A stretch of 64,000 nt of DNA, from the NCBI GenBank assembly GCA_949152475.1, contig OX424564.1:22876165-22940164 (forward strand), in the 5' to 3' direction. The stretch's first letter is position 1. Each line of letters opens with the position of its first letter. The notes beneath the pieces are model-generated. The model saw nothing but the letters and a program-made list of their open reading frames with translations, made no database searches and was not told the origin of the DNA. This DNA is from Terebella lapidaria (taxonomy: Eukaryota; Annelida; Polychaeta; Terebellida; Terebellidae). Made by a program: the position numbers and the translations under genes. Below are positions 11,801 to 32,340 of the stretch, one piece after another.

Positions 11801-13546
11801 GTAATAGGGCCTATGTCAGATAGAGTAATGGAAAATATTTTTGATTGTATACAATTTCAAGACGAGTACGTTGGAGTTAAACTGACCACACAAGTTATTA
11901 AAGCAATCCGGGTAGTCGGCAGGACAAGCCGAGCATGGAGCGCCGTCATCGTATGGACGTGTTGGCCAATTCCCGCTAATAACAGAATAATATTATATGT
12001 TAGGACACACGAGTTGTGTTCTATGTAGGCCCTATGATGTATTTTCTGTATTTCCGTGCTTGGTAAATTGATGCATGTAAAAAAGACGCCGAGACCGACT
12101 TACGAGGGTCCGTAGTTACAGACAATATAAACCCCACTTGGACAATAAGCAATCCCACATCCAAGATACCGCGAGGAATGCCAAACTACCTGTTAAAATT
12201 GTTTGTATCTTTTAGGCATAACAAAAAAAAAAGTATCATGAATTTGTGAAAAAGAGCTCAGTTTGTGTGAATTCAGAAAATACTTTTGAACATTCAAGAT
12301 GGGTGTGGTATATAAAATGTAGGCTCAATGAAGAGTATTATCATTAAGTACTGCAATGATGATGTTGTTCTATGTTTCATAACGTGAATATTTTCATATC
12401 ATTCAAGATCGTAAAATGGTTATAATTTATACACGTATCATAAATCAGCTATTATTGTACCTGTGTGTAGTGTCGAAATTCCGCTGTACCGTTGTCAAAT
12501 GTGTAATCATAGTGATTGACCTCATTGTGCCACGCAGTCACCGCCGAGAGGGGCGCCACTGTCGAGGCTGCAATAGGCTAATTGGTTTATTATTGGGTCA
12601 CCATATTTCAAGGATTTGTTCAGCTTCTTGTATCACAGATGGACATGAAAAGACAGTGTGGTCCAGGCTTCAATATTTTAGTGTCATTCGCAAATATACA
12701 AGAACGCTATCGGAAATGTTGTTGCTTGTGACAAAGATTTCGAACCCAGCCCCTTACTTCATGATCGTAAGACGTTTACCCGAGGTTTTGAAGAGGTTCT
12801 GTCCGATGTACGTGAAGGGTCTCGGGTCCCTTGGTGGGTGTCCGTGACCGACCACACACGAGTCTGCCCACTCCTGGGCCATAGATTCCAGATCCACATC
12901 CCACTTCTGACATAGCATAGCATAGCATAGCATAGCATAGCATAGCATAGCACAGCACAGCACAGCACAGCACAACACAACACAACACAACACAAAACAA
13001 CACAACACAACACAACACAACACAACACAATACAACACAACATCTAACATAACATAACATAACATAACATAACACAACACAACACAACATCTAACATAAC
13101 ATAACGTAAACGTAAATTGTTTGTAATTTATAATGTTTTTTTTATTTATTTTACTTTTGATCTTTTATAGCATAACATAACATGACATCTAACAATGTTA
13201 TGTAAAGTAACGTAACGTAAACGTAAATTGTTTGTAATTTATAATGTTTTTTTTTATTTATTTTACTTTTGTTCTTTTATAAATCATAATATAATGATTT
13301 TTTATTTATTATTTTATCACTTTTTACTGTACTTGTTCTTCGACATGTACTTCGATTTTTCAAGATCTGGTTAAATTTACCGGTACGTACCATGAAGGTC
13401 ATGTCAGAAGCCGCTGGACTGACAGCTGAGCGAAAATCATTGTGGCTGGTCAGAAATTCCACTTTCTCAGAAAATGTGATTGCTGATGACACAAACGTCC
13501 ATTCGTATAGGAAACAATGCATCAATATAATCACACGTAACACCAT
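8827..13546 (-). CDS. Secreted CAP (SCP/TAPS) domain plus EGF-repeat protein
   Basis: Ten minus-strand exons join in phase: 13546-13391, 12906-12780, 12567-12461, 12189-12104, 11975-11887, 11539-11438, 11166-11065, 10906-10805, 9734-9570 and 8928-8827. Exon 1 starts with MVLRVIILMHCF, a likely signal peptide, then the CAP opening SHNDFRSAVSPAASDM. Exons 2-5 complete the CAP fold: WDVDLESMAQEWADSC, HYTQ|VVWHSSRYLGCG, CPSGVYIVCNYGP, and C-terminal cysteines in CSACPADYPDCFNNLC. Five symmetrical phase-1 exons each encode one EGF-like module (pattern CxNGGT...CxCxCxPGYxGxxC). The exon at 9734-9570 adds a Pro/Ala/Ser-rich linker of about 20 residues before its EGF. CAP proteins are secreted, Cys-rich proteins. 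The last exon leaves phase 1 open, so coding must continue further left, perhaps into the IgGFc-binding exons at 2562-609; that link is inference. The 5' untranslated exon and promoter were not identified. Confidence 0.8.
9247..9385. mobile_element. Hairpin MITE in an EGF-gene intron
   Basis: The left arm (about 9256-9319) and right arm (9321-9376) are near-perfect complements: GGGGCGGTTGGGAGA against TCTCCGAACCGCCCC at the centre, and GGCCTAGCCACAG against CTGGGGCTAGCC outside. A short extra block (AGGGCCTAC) interrupts the left arm. There is no coding capacity and no target duplication could be fixed. Confidence 0.7.
9947..10578. mobile_element. Foldback element 3: ~21-bp mini-hairpin array in two inverted arms
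   Basis: The left arm holds about 11 copies of a 21-bp unit (GCGTTCCCTCGC core) and the right arm about 12 copies in the opposite orientation (GCGAGGGAACGC core). A short centre lies at about 10228-10270. Outside the arrays both ends read GAGGACATGGAAGAA-like, then TACGGAGC (inverted). Most units are themselves small stem-loops (TTGCG/CGCAA or TCGCG/CGCGA around TTCCCT). It lies in the intron between EGF exons 10805-10906 and 9570-9734. Repeated ORFs in this stretch are by-products of the repeat. Confidence 0.85.
12911..13096. repeat. Pentanucleotide microsatellite
   Basis: Runs of CATAG, CACAG, CACAA and CATAA five-base units lie end to end in intron 1 of the CAP gene, directly against the acceptor of the exon at 12906-12780. 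Confidence 0.95.
13101..13282. repeat. ~109-bp direct duplication
   Basis: ACGTAAACGTAAATTGTTTG followed by TATAATG, a T run and TTTTACTTTTG occurs at about 13103 and again at about 13212. It is probably an extension of the neighbouring microsatellite by slippage or duplication. Confidence 0.8.
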
Positions 13547-14082
13547 TGTATACGAGTTATTACGATCTTTCAGCATCAGTTTAACTCTTTTGACTTCATA
13601 CTGCGACATTTCGAGCAGATTATATTGCCTAAGATCATTGATCTGTTGGCCAAATTGTTTGCCCATATGAAATGATTTCGATGCGACCTATATTTTGGAT
13701 ATGTTGTTTTGTTTTAATTTTCAAAGGCGATACAAATAGACATTGTGTCTAAGCAAAGAAAAAATCGACAGACTAACTAAGATTATCAATATTTATCGTA
13801 AATAAACTGGAGTATATGGGATTTAGTCGGTCGGCTTTCCATATATCTGATCCAATATCGAACATGGCATCAAGTGCACTTTAAGGGATCAGAGACTGAC
13901 AGGAAAGGTCAAGAATGTGTTCATCTTATGAGCTCACGTGTTTAATTTAGTCAATTCGAACTTGGTTTTCAAGTTGGCAAATTGAGCCATTTCCCTTGAC
14001 GAGAGTGAGCATTACTAATATGTGACGTCAAAGATGAATATCTGATGCATGATGTGAGCTATATCTTTAAGCCAAAATTAAC

Positions 14083-14700
14083 GTGAATCTTAAAGTGCAA
14101 GCGAACCGGAAATGCTTTCGGAACTACAATGTTTTGTTAGATGGACATTGCAAAAAAAAAAATAGCCAAACTCTTAGAAAGGTTACCGGAGATATAAGGT
14201 TTAAGCCACAACTTTTTGTTCACAAAAATTGCTATTTCTACCTTTCAAGGACACTGGAGGTCAAATTCAAAGTCACCACTGAAACCGTCATACATGATTT
14301 TCCATTTGAATATGCCAATTTTTAAGGTATATCTTGAAGTATTCAAGGAGTTCACCCGGCACAACTTTCATCATGAAGGAAAAATCAATGAAATTTTTTA
14401 AAAACAATTCAATGGCGCAGACGAAAAAAACGTTTTTCTTTGGCTGGAAATGGCTCAAAAAGAATAGTGACTTGATTTGGGATCCGTCGAAAAATCATAA
14501 AGGCCTCCACAACAGACCGGCAATTCAAGGGCAACGGAACTTGGAAACACCACAAAGCCACATTTGAAGAATCCGATGCAAGAATTAGAAAAAAAGTTAC
14601 TGAACAGATAGTGAGAAAATGGCCGTCAAAGTCCAAAAATCGTCGTTTTTCGAATAAAAATGGCTGTTTCGACCTTACAATGTAAGCTCCTCCTGGATTC
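14083..14700. other. AT-rich repeat relic, no gene
   Basis: The segment contains GGTTACCGGAGATATAAG and, near 14600-14640, GTTACTGAACAGATAG with GGCCGTCAAAGTCCAAAA. These echo the interior of foldback element 2 (around 4390-4470, inverted). Short open frames here look random. I read it as a decayed interior of that element family. The rest of 13547-14810 shows no supported gene. Confidence 0.4.
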
Positions 14701-14810
14701 TAGGCCTATGTGCGTTTTATCCCTAATTAATCTTTCGCGATGACAGAGAAACTCCCACTAAATCTGCAATAAACAACTTTATGATTGACTACTGTATGGA
14801 AGCTTATTTA

Positions 14811-15391
14811 CGGCGGCTTATTTGTACCATATTTATTTTTTTATTTCAAAGAAAATTAATTCCAAATTATCAAGCAACGGAAATATTTCCGCTGCAGCTA
14901 TAACTATTTTAGCTCCAGCTGAAACATTTTCGCTGCAGCTAAAACTATTTTTGCCCCAGCTGAAATATTTTTGCTGCAGCTAAAACTATTTTCGCCCCAG
15001 CTAAAACATTTTCGCTCCAGCTAAAACTATTTCGCCCCAGCTAAAACATTTTCGCTGCAGCTAAAAATATTTCGCCCCAGCTAAAACATTTCCGCTGCAG
15101 CTGAAACTATTCTCGCTGAGACATTTTCGCTGTGTCACTCATGTTTTTTTTAGATCTTTGGGGGATTTTTGGAGATTTTTTTGAGATTTAGGAAATTTTT
15201 TGGAGATTTTTCAAGTGACGAAAATAGTTTCAGCTTCAGCTGGAGCGAAAATAGTTTTAGCTGCAGCGAAAATATTTTAGCTGGGGCAAAAATAGTTTTA
15301 GCTGCAGCGAAAATGTTTCCTTTGCTTGATAATTTGGAATTTATTTTCTGTGAAGTAAAAAATATATATATGACGCAAATAAGCCACCGTA
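14811..15391. mobile_element. Foldback element 4 (GCTGCAGCTAAAA arrays)
   Basis: The left arm begins CGGCGGCTTATTTG (14811) and the right arm ends CAAATAAGCCACCGTA (15376-15391). Next come matching inverted blocks AATTCCAAATTATCAAGCAA and TTGCTTGATAATTTGGAATT. Inside, the left arm has a dozen or so copies of a unit like GCTGCAGCTAAAACATTTTC and the right arm about four inverted copies, separated by a T-rich centre. The terminal AAATAAGCCACCGTA nearly equals that of foldback element 1. Confidence 0.75.
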
Positions 15392-15398
15392 CTTATTA

Positions 15399-16154
15399 GG
15401 GACGTTCACTTCTTTATTATGGATTGACTCTTTTTCTGAAGAATGATTTACTCCCTGGGAAAAACCAGAGAAACTGGGAAATAGATATTTAAGAGCCGGA
15501 ATTGAAAATTAACACCTGGAATTATGTATTAAAACCTGGAATTAAATGTTCGAACCAGAAAATAAATATTTAAACCCGGAATGTCAAAACCGGAATCAAA
15601 TATTCAAACCCGGATTTAAAAATTGGAATTAATTGTTCAAACTGGGTAATGAATATTCAAACCGGGAAATAAATGTTCAAACCCGGAGCTAAATATTCAA
15701 ACCCGGAATTAAGTATTAAAACTTGGAATTAAATGTTTAAACCCAGGAATAAATATTTAAACCTGATAAAAAAAAATGTCCAAGCACGGCATTAAATATT
15801 GAAAGCTGGACTTGAATTTTCAAACCTGGAATTAGGTGTTTAAACCGGGAATTAATTACTAAAGCCCAGAAACATTTATTTCCAGGTTCTAATATTTAAT
15901 TCCCGGTTTCAACAATTATTTACCAGTTTTAAATGTTTAATTCCGGGTTTTAATATTTATTTCCCGGTTTGAATATATAATTCCGGGTTTGAATATTTAA
16001 TTCCAGGTTTGAACATTTATTTCTAGGTTTAACATTTACTTTCAGGTTTAAATATTTGATTCCTGGTTTGAAATATTTATTTCCCAGTTGCAAAAGTGAG
16101 TAATTAATTCTACAGAGGAAAAGTTATATCCTGAATAAATAAAGAGGAATGTCC
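15399..16154. mobile_element. Foldback element 5 (AACCCGGAATTAAATATT arrays)
   Basis: The left arm (about 15480-15860) is a tandem array of AAACCCGGAATTAAATATTC-like units; the right arm (about 15880-16090) is the same array inverted (GGTTTGAATATTTAATTCC). The outer ends, GGACGTTCACTTCTTTATT and AATAAAGAGGAATGTCC, are also inverted relatives. It starts 8 bp after the end of foldback element 4. There is no coding capacity. Confidence 0.75.
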
Positions 16155-16922
16155 ATTATAAGCTTCTCTACTACTGAGACATAGTCATGCTGCACAATGT
16201 TATAGCAATCGCTTTGATTCAAGTTAAATAACACTCTACATATATGTACAAGCCTGAATAACCCGACATTATTTTTTCAAAATGATATTTCATTGCTATT
16301 TCTCGAAGAAAAGAATTTCGAGCAAAAAAAAACATCAGGCGCTGGAGGGAAATTGATGTGATAGTACATGGGCCTACATTGAAAATATTAGGAGCAGACC
16401 TGCTCTTTTTAAAGGATAAACCGTATTCCTGACTGTAATGAAAAGATATGATCATATAACCATGCTCGATGACTGAAACCTGTATTCTCGATCGATACTT
16501 TCCCTGCCTTTGGTAGATTCGAAATACGCTTACCAGAGCTAGTGAGCTTTCACACTTTTTTTACACAAATAGTTAGTGAGATTATTATTTAACGCATTTT
16601 CATGCTGTCCAAAAAGCATGCTGTCCAAATGAAGAGTCAATTTCTGTGGGGAGCACAGGGAGCGTCATGATAGACCTACATTTGCGCCGTCTATCGATCA
16701 GATAGATGTATGGTAATATTGCGTTATGATATTTTCGAAAAACAGAACTGCGAAATTTTATAGTGCTAGGCATACAGGAAGGTGTGTTTTTTTTTCACTT
16801 AAATTTTCTAGGGTGCCCCGTTCGTGAAATACATGCTTAAGTCGTGGGACCGTGGGACGTACGTACGTAGGCCTAGTGGATCTATTTTGTGCATGATAGG
16901 AATTCATACGTAGGCCTAGGAT

Positions 16923-16947
16923 CACTGATCTCAAACAGAGATCAGTG
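16923..16947. mobile_element. Micro-palindrome, CACTGATCTC family
   Basis: CACTGATCTC and GAGATCAGTG face each other across AAACA. The arms are identical in sequence to those of the 30-bp element at 18161-18190. No convincing target duplication is visible here. Confidence 0.45.
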
Positions 16948-17290
16948 CCTATAAACAAATTTCTCAACTCTTCAAGGAAACAACCACGTGGTGTAAAAGT
17001 CAGGAGAGGCCCGGGGGCCAGTGGGTGGGTGAGTTCCATAAAATGTTTTGATAGGAAATAATTTCTTAACGTACGAGCCTCGAAGGGTAACAACACACTA
17101 GGGCGCGGTATGGGAGCACTCCCGGAGAAATTTTCGGAAACACACAATTAATTAAGCACCATTTTCTGTTGGCATCTGATGGCTTTAGTCTTCGAAGGGG
17201 GAGGGGGGGGGGCAATCATGATTGATGGATCACCGCAAAAGTTGTGAAGGTCGTGATCAGTGCTGAGTGCTCAGTTAGGCTACTGCTTAA

Positions 17291-17598
17291 CCCTTTCACT
17301 GCCGGAGGCGACTTTAGTCGACAGGGGGGTTCACTGCCGGAGGCGACTTTAGTCGACCAAAATTAGGGGAAATCAGGGCAAATTGAAACATGATGAATTA
17401 ACATTGAATTATTGCCCAATAATGAAAATTTGGGACTTAAATTCTATACATTGTACTTAGAACAAACCCACTTCATATTTTATTATAACGGAAACTGTTT
17501 CACAATAAATATATCATTTAAATATATACTTCATAATTTCTTAAAAATAACTTGGCAATGGAATACAAGGTCTGAAATAGTTTTTGGCAGTGAAAGGG
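17291..17598. mobile_element. piggyBac-type MITE with TTAA target duplication
   Basis: CCCTTTCACTGCC (17291-17303) is the exact inverse of GGCAGTGAAAGGG (17586-17598). TTAA flanks both sides (17287-17290 and 17599-17602), as is characteristic of piggyBac insertions. A 28-bp block containing GGAGGCGACTTTAGTCGAC is duplicated near the left end. At 308 bp it carries no transposase. Confidence 0.85.
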
Positions 17599-17608
17599 TT
17601 AATATAAC

Positions 17609-17904
17609 CAGAGAGTGTAGATTAGAGAGGTGTCACTCCACTGGCACCATTTTGTATTTTGAACTGGTGGCGATCCTGGCGTGTGGAGGGGGTTTATGAA
17701 TGAAAGTGTTTACTACTATTACTACGACATGAATTTATGAATGAAAGAATATGCTAGCAAAACGAAATGACGTAACTCTCAATCGTCTCTTTGGGCGACG
17801 AACTACAACACCCCCTCCAGCCGCCAGGATTACAGGGCTCCGTGAGACAAAATGGTAGACAATGGAAATTTGCAGAGTGACACCTCTCTAATCTACACTC
17901 TCTG
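17609..17904. mobile_element. hAT-like MITE
   Basis: CAGAGAGTGTAGATTAGAGA at the left end is exactly inverted at the right end (17885-17904). Inversion continues with indels into the interior (GTGGAGGGGG against CCCCCTCCAG). ATATAAC flanks both sides (17602-17608 and 17905-17911). A 7-8 bp duplication with CA ends fits hAT; the superfamily is inference. Its left duplication begins on the last base of the neighbouring piggyBac TTAA. Confidence 0.75.
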
Positions 17905-18160
17905 ATATAACATATCTAGCGCGCTGAATGTATGGTTTGCAGATCAAGCCAAATAAGAATTCACATTCGTGTAAGTAGGCCTATGTCAGTAGCCTAAATA
18001 TGGATCTAGACTAGAAACCAGTAAGGGTGAGGAACCAGGTGGAACTAGATCAACATGCTGTTGTTTTTTTAATGTAACCTGACATTTCATATTGTTGCTT
18101 GACACCTTAACACCTACAGTACTGTAAACAAGTTGATATTGAAACGGCACCTGTCTCATC

Positions 18161-18190
18161 CACTGATCTCAAACGTGTTTGAGATCAGTG
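18161..18190. mobile_element. 30-bp TIR-only element with 8-bp target duplication
   Basis: Two 14-bp perfect inverted arms (CACTGATCTCAAAC) are separated by 2 bp and flanked by GTCTCATC at 18153-18160 and 18191-18198. This looks like an insertion consisting of almost nothing but terminal inverted repeats. The 8-bp duplication fits the hAT superfamily. It lies just upstream of the PRPF4B start codon. Confidence 0.65.
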
Positions 18191-18283
18191 GTCTCATCCC
18201 ATCCTTGGAGGCGTAGGCCGCGCGCGGAAATGTGCAGTCCGCGTTTTCTTGACGGCCATTCGCCAGTCGACCGAACTTCCAAA

Positions 18284-28125
<9,842 letters not shown>

Positions 28126-30590
28126 GGTCACCTCCAAATCAACCTGAGGTCACCCCTCGGCATCGTCGTCTTGAACGGAGGCATCACCTTCGATTGGAAG
28201 TTGGAACCTGTGGGATGCGGTAGCCAGCACAGGATTTACAAAGGTTGTGGTTTGGTGAAAAGAGGTTTACTAGAAGTTCTTTTGCCAAAATTTATTGTCA
28301 TTGCCGTTAATCTGTGCGGTTCTGTGGATCATGCTGAGAAGACGAACTCAAAACTCACCTGTGGAAATATGGAAGATCGACTTCTGGGCCTGAAAGGAAA
28401 TAGAACTCTATGTGGATTTGAACTTTGACATCGTGCATACTTGATTGAGCATGGTTACGTTGCCTGAAAAATGAACTCAAAAAGAACTTGTATACACTAT
28501 ATTTAGAGAACGTAATGTTGTACTTGATGTTATAAGGTATTGATATCTTTGTGTGAATTTGTAAAGCAACCCAGTGTCAAAACAGACAGGATTAATTTCC
28601 AAATTACCGATCAAATCACATAAAGATTTGAAAATTGAAAAGAGGACATTTCCAGTTCCCTGTTTTTACACTGGGTTGTTTAATCTCTTACAGTTACTAA
28701 TGCCATTTCGTTGTGTCTTTCCTTTCCACTGTGAGGAGGCTGCATGGTTCAACTAGAATTGCCGCGTTGGAAGAACACGGGCCATAGCCTCCCAGAACTA
28801 GACCTGGCGGTATGACACTCAAAAATAGCCTGCTTCTGTTCACTTGAGTTTCCTTTCTTAGTTACATTTCTGTTGAAAGCTAAATTCGATTATCAGAAAA
28901 GGAAGAAAAAAGTTCAATGTTTTCACGAAAGAAATTTTGCTGTATACTGTATATTTAAGTACTTGTATATAGATATATAATTTGAGCACTGTGTAACTGG
29001 TAACTGAATTGACATTGTATATGCTTAACCCTGTCTTATATTCTCTATATAGAGACCAGGTAAATAAATTGTCAGTGTTTAAGTCACTTCGACTTGGTTT
29101 GAGTATATATCAATAGGGCGAAAGATCACATGTAAGATATGTCTTTTTCAGATATACTCACTGTTGTTTTTCTAGAGAAAGATGTATCAATGAAAGCTAA
29201 ACAATACTTTCTGTTTCTCCCTCCCCTCTCCTGGAGCAAATGGCAGCGACTCTAGACTTTGCCAGATATAGCCCGGGCGACACATGGACACATGACACGT
29301 AATGCCTGAAAAACTTGGTTGGGTTCTGCCAGTGTAGATTTAAATCCCGTAGAAAATTCTATCCAGGAAATTTGCTTGACTTAAGGTTATGCCAAGAAGA
29401 AAGTGCATGTCTGAACTTTGAAAATGAAGAGCTTCGATTGGCTTGAACTGAATAAATTGGAAGGCTATGTGAAAAGCTATGCAGAGGATATTGCATATCG
29501 TATGCCCCATATTTCTTCAATTAGTTTCTTTGAATGTTTCAAGTGGATTCCCATATATTCAAATTTTAGCTGAACTGGATATTTATCGATCATAACATTG
29601 AATCATAAATGCTGTGAATCTACTTGAAGCATTCTACCTCAGCTCGGAACAACAAGGAGTTATTTAAGTGTGTCTCCTGCCTCTTGTTTTAGATCTCAAA
29701 TCAGAGTCTGCCAGTTGTTCTGAGACCGTTTCCATGGAGATTCCAGCACTCTCGACACAACGCAGGTTATGCAAAGTTGCCTAAGTAGGAGCCGCTCTCC
29801 AGAAATGAGAGTCCGGTTCTGGGGGTTCAATTTATGGGAAGGAAAACCAAAAAAAGCAGAGCAGATTTTTCTCATAGATACTGTGGCAAGCTTAAATTCT
29901 GAAAATGAATGTTAAATGCAGTTATTCCAATCACGATAGCTCCGTTAAATGAGAAAAGTCTGCCTGCCATTAACGAAAAGTTCCAAACCTAATCTGTGCA
30001 GTTCATTTTAGCTTGTAAGCTAAAGGTATGTATTTATCCAATTTCGTTCCTGTCTGCTGTTCTACAGGTAACAATAGTATAACAATATTCATGGAAATAT
30101 GAAAGTTCAGTCAAACATGTTCAAAAATTTTTGATTGATTGCTGATGAAAATGTTAAATTAATACACAGAAATATTCCAAATTCTCTTGTTAGAAAGTAA
30201 TTATCTGTTTGCCCTGATCTAAGTGGTGTATTCATTGTACTCGTACCCTTTTTGCCCCTTCTCTGTTTTGCAGGTGAGTGCACAGACGATGTCAAAGATG
30301 ACTTGTGCCTAGATGTCGTAAAGTTTATAAATGAAATTATCAAGTGTAATGTACCTTATACCGGTAATCCAAATGTATGTTATAAAAGTATAGATGTATG
30401 AATATAGATTGTAAAAGTTTTCTCGGAAGATTTTGTCCTGTAAATATAAGGATATGTTTCAATATCACAAGAAAATGTGTCTATCACTATGAAGATACAC
30501 TGGTCATATATGTTGTGTAAACTATTGAATTTTGTACATGCACACGTGAAAATCTGTATGGTCAATAAAACAAAGGACTTAAGAATTTGT
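28126..30590 (+). other. PRPF4B: PRPF4B 3' untranslated region and polyadenylation signals
   Basis: No coding sequence is supported after the TGA. Candidate AATAAA signals lie at 29063-29068, 29451-29456 and 30564-30569. The last is followed by a T-rich stretch, so the 3' UTR may be about 0.9-2.4 kb with alternative ends. 30591-31764 shows no gene. Confidence 0.5.
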
Positions 30591-31764
30591 TGCAATTATT
30601 GACTTTCACAAGATCCCCACTATGCTTCCACATGACATGAAATTATTGAGGGTACTGTAAAAGCCTAATGTTGAAAGACAAATAATTTGGCAGTACAGTG
30701 TACATGTAGGGAAGAAACCTCCAAATTTCATCTTGCGCAAAATTAAGCAAATGCATGTATAATGTAAGTTGACTAATTTTGGACGATTTATTTGGCAGTA
30801 GGGAAAAAACGCCAAATTAACTAGATATATGTTAAGAAATATATGTGATTTTGAAACCGCCAGATTAAATTTTCGCCAAATAACGTCTTTTTACGTTAGT
30901 TGATGTACTCGTGTGTCGTGGTCTAATCTGTTGCAAAGATAGTCTAGTATGAGCAGGAGGTCCCACTGCCTGTAAAATATAAGGTCTTGTGTGATATAAA
31001 CAAACAATTCCTTTATTAGGGAAATGGCTTTCTAGCATTGGAGTTCAACCTACCAGTACTTTGAATTGTGTGACAAGAGATGCATTCCCTATGAAAGATA
31101 TTTTTGTGGTCCGTCAAAGATTTTTTGGGCCTGCATGTTTTTGTTCATAGTTCAGTGATGAAAAAAGCTCTATGATCTAACCAGTATTTCAGATATAACT
31201 GTACTTCTACTGCAGTTCAAACGGCAATTCCGCTATCAAGTTGCATACAAATTCACTCGATTTTTGCATACAAACACCATTTGTGAAATTGCTTCCTTTT
31301 CGAGCCAAGTATGTACTAGTATTTGGAATTAACATGCTTTCTTCGAAATAAAATTGCAATATTTTCAGTTTCTGGTGGATGTTAACACAAGCAAGGTGTA
31401 ACAACCAGGTTCAATACTGAGCAGTTCAGCTTGTCAGGATTTATATCTGGGGAGACTGCATTTATATTCAAACTTTGTTCATAGATAAATACAAACACAA
31501 GGTAGCATTTGCATTTTCAATATTTTTAATGCACATAATGCAACAATACTAGTATTGACAAATGAGATGATACATATGAACAAATGCCTTGGAGGCTAGC
31601 ATGCAACAGTCTTTATGAACACACATTCAGCAAACAAGAAGTCCCTTTTGGCGCCACAAAGGTATCCTCGATTACTAGTATTTGATGTAGTCGGTCACAC
31701 GATGAAAACGAAGAGATGATCCAGTCACTCGATGGATGAACGAAAACCGATGGTCGCGAGTCCA

Positions 31765-32340
31765 TTACTTCTTAGCAGCAGCTTTCTTTGGTTTTGCAGC
31801 CTTTTTCGTTGGCTTGGCAGCAGCTTTCTTGGCGGGTTTAGCGGCGGCCTTCTTGGGCTTGGCAGCTTTCTTAGGCGTAGCAGCCTTCTTGGGTTTGGCA
31901 GCCTTCGCTTTCTTTGGAGACTTGACTTTCTTTGGAGCAGCCTTCTTCGGGGTCTTGGTCTTCTTTGCTTTAGGTATTTTGGCGGCCTTGGGTTTCTTTG
32001 CCGCAGGTTTCTTGGCAGCCTTCTTCACCTCACCAATCCGGAAGCTGCCGGATGCTCCAGTTCCCTTGGACTGCTTCAGGGAGCTGTTCTTGACTCCAGC
32101 ACGTAGGGCTAACTTCAGATGAGAGTTGACCGACTTGGCGTCGTTTCCAACGTTGAAGTTTGCCAAGATGTACTTGAGGATGGCTTGGCGGGAAGAACCT
32201 CCACGTTCCTTCAGGCTGGAGATGGCAGCCTTTACCATCTCGTTATATTTGGGGTGGTTTGCTGGTTTCTTGGGCTTGGCAGCAGCCTTCTTCTTCGGAG
32301 TCTTCACGGCCTTGGCCGGGGCAGCAGCAGCATCAGACAT
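31765..32340 (-). CDS. Linker histone H1, single exon (H1.0-like)
   Basis: The gene is intronless and encodes 191 residues starting [13 protein letters not shown]. The globular winged-helix domain (about residues 28-105) has [22 protein letters not shown] and the conserved GTGASGSF. The tail is Lys/Ala/Pro-rich with AKPKKAA-type repeats. H1 binds linker DNA at the nucleosome dyad and compacts chromatin. HPKY at the domain start and KQxKGxGASGSFR resemble replacement-type H1.0 more than cleavage-stage H1. The region after the stop codon shows no histone-mRNA stem-loop (GGCTCTTTTCAGAGCC type) by eye, consistent with a polyadenylated, replication-independent gene. No other histone gene is nearby. 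A TATA box was not clear; AACACAC just upstream of the start is the only H1-box-like word. Confidence 0.95.
   Translation of the reverse strand: MSDAAAAPAKAVKTPKKKAAAKPKKPANHPKYNEMVKAAISSLKERGGSSRQAILKYILANFNVGNDAKSVNSHLKLALRAGVKNSSLKQSKGTGASGSFRIGEVKKAAKKPAAKKPKAAKIPKAKKTKTPKKAAPKKVKSPKKAKAAKPKKAATPKKAAKPKKAAAKPAKKAAAKPTKKAAKPKKAAAKK

Noticed and set aside
12754-13090. Cys/Leu/Val-rich minus-strand frames (CCVVLCC repeats)
   Set aside because: They come from the pentanucleotide microsatellite. Only the exon at 12906-12780 is real.
28171-28428. 85-codon frame after PRPF4B
   Set aside because: It lies in the 3' untranslated region and matches no known C-terminal extension; the kinase ends normally at 28125.
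31732-32122. Plus-strand frames of 124-128 codons opposite histone H1
   Set aside because: They mirror the Lys/Ala codon pattern of H1 on the other strand and have no motif of their own.
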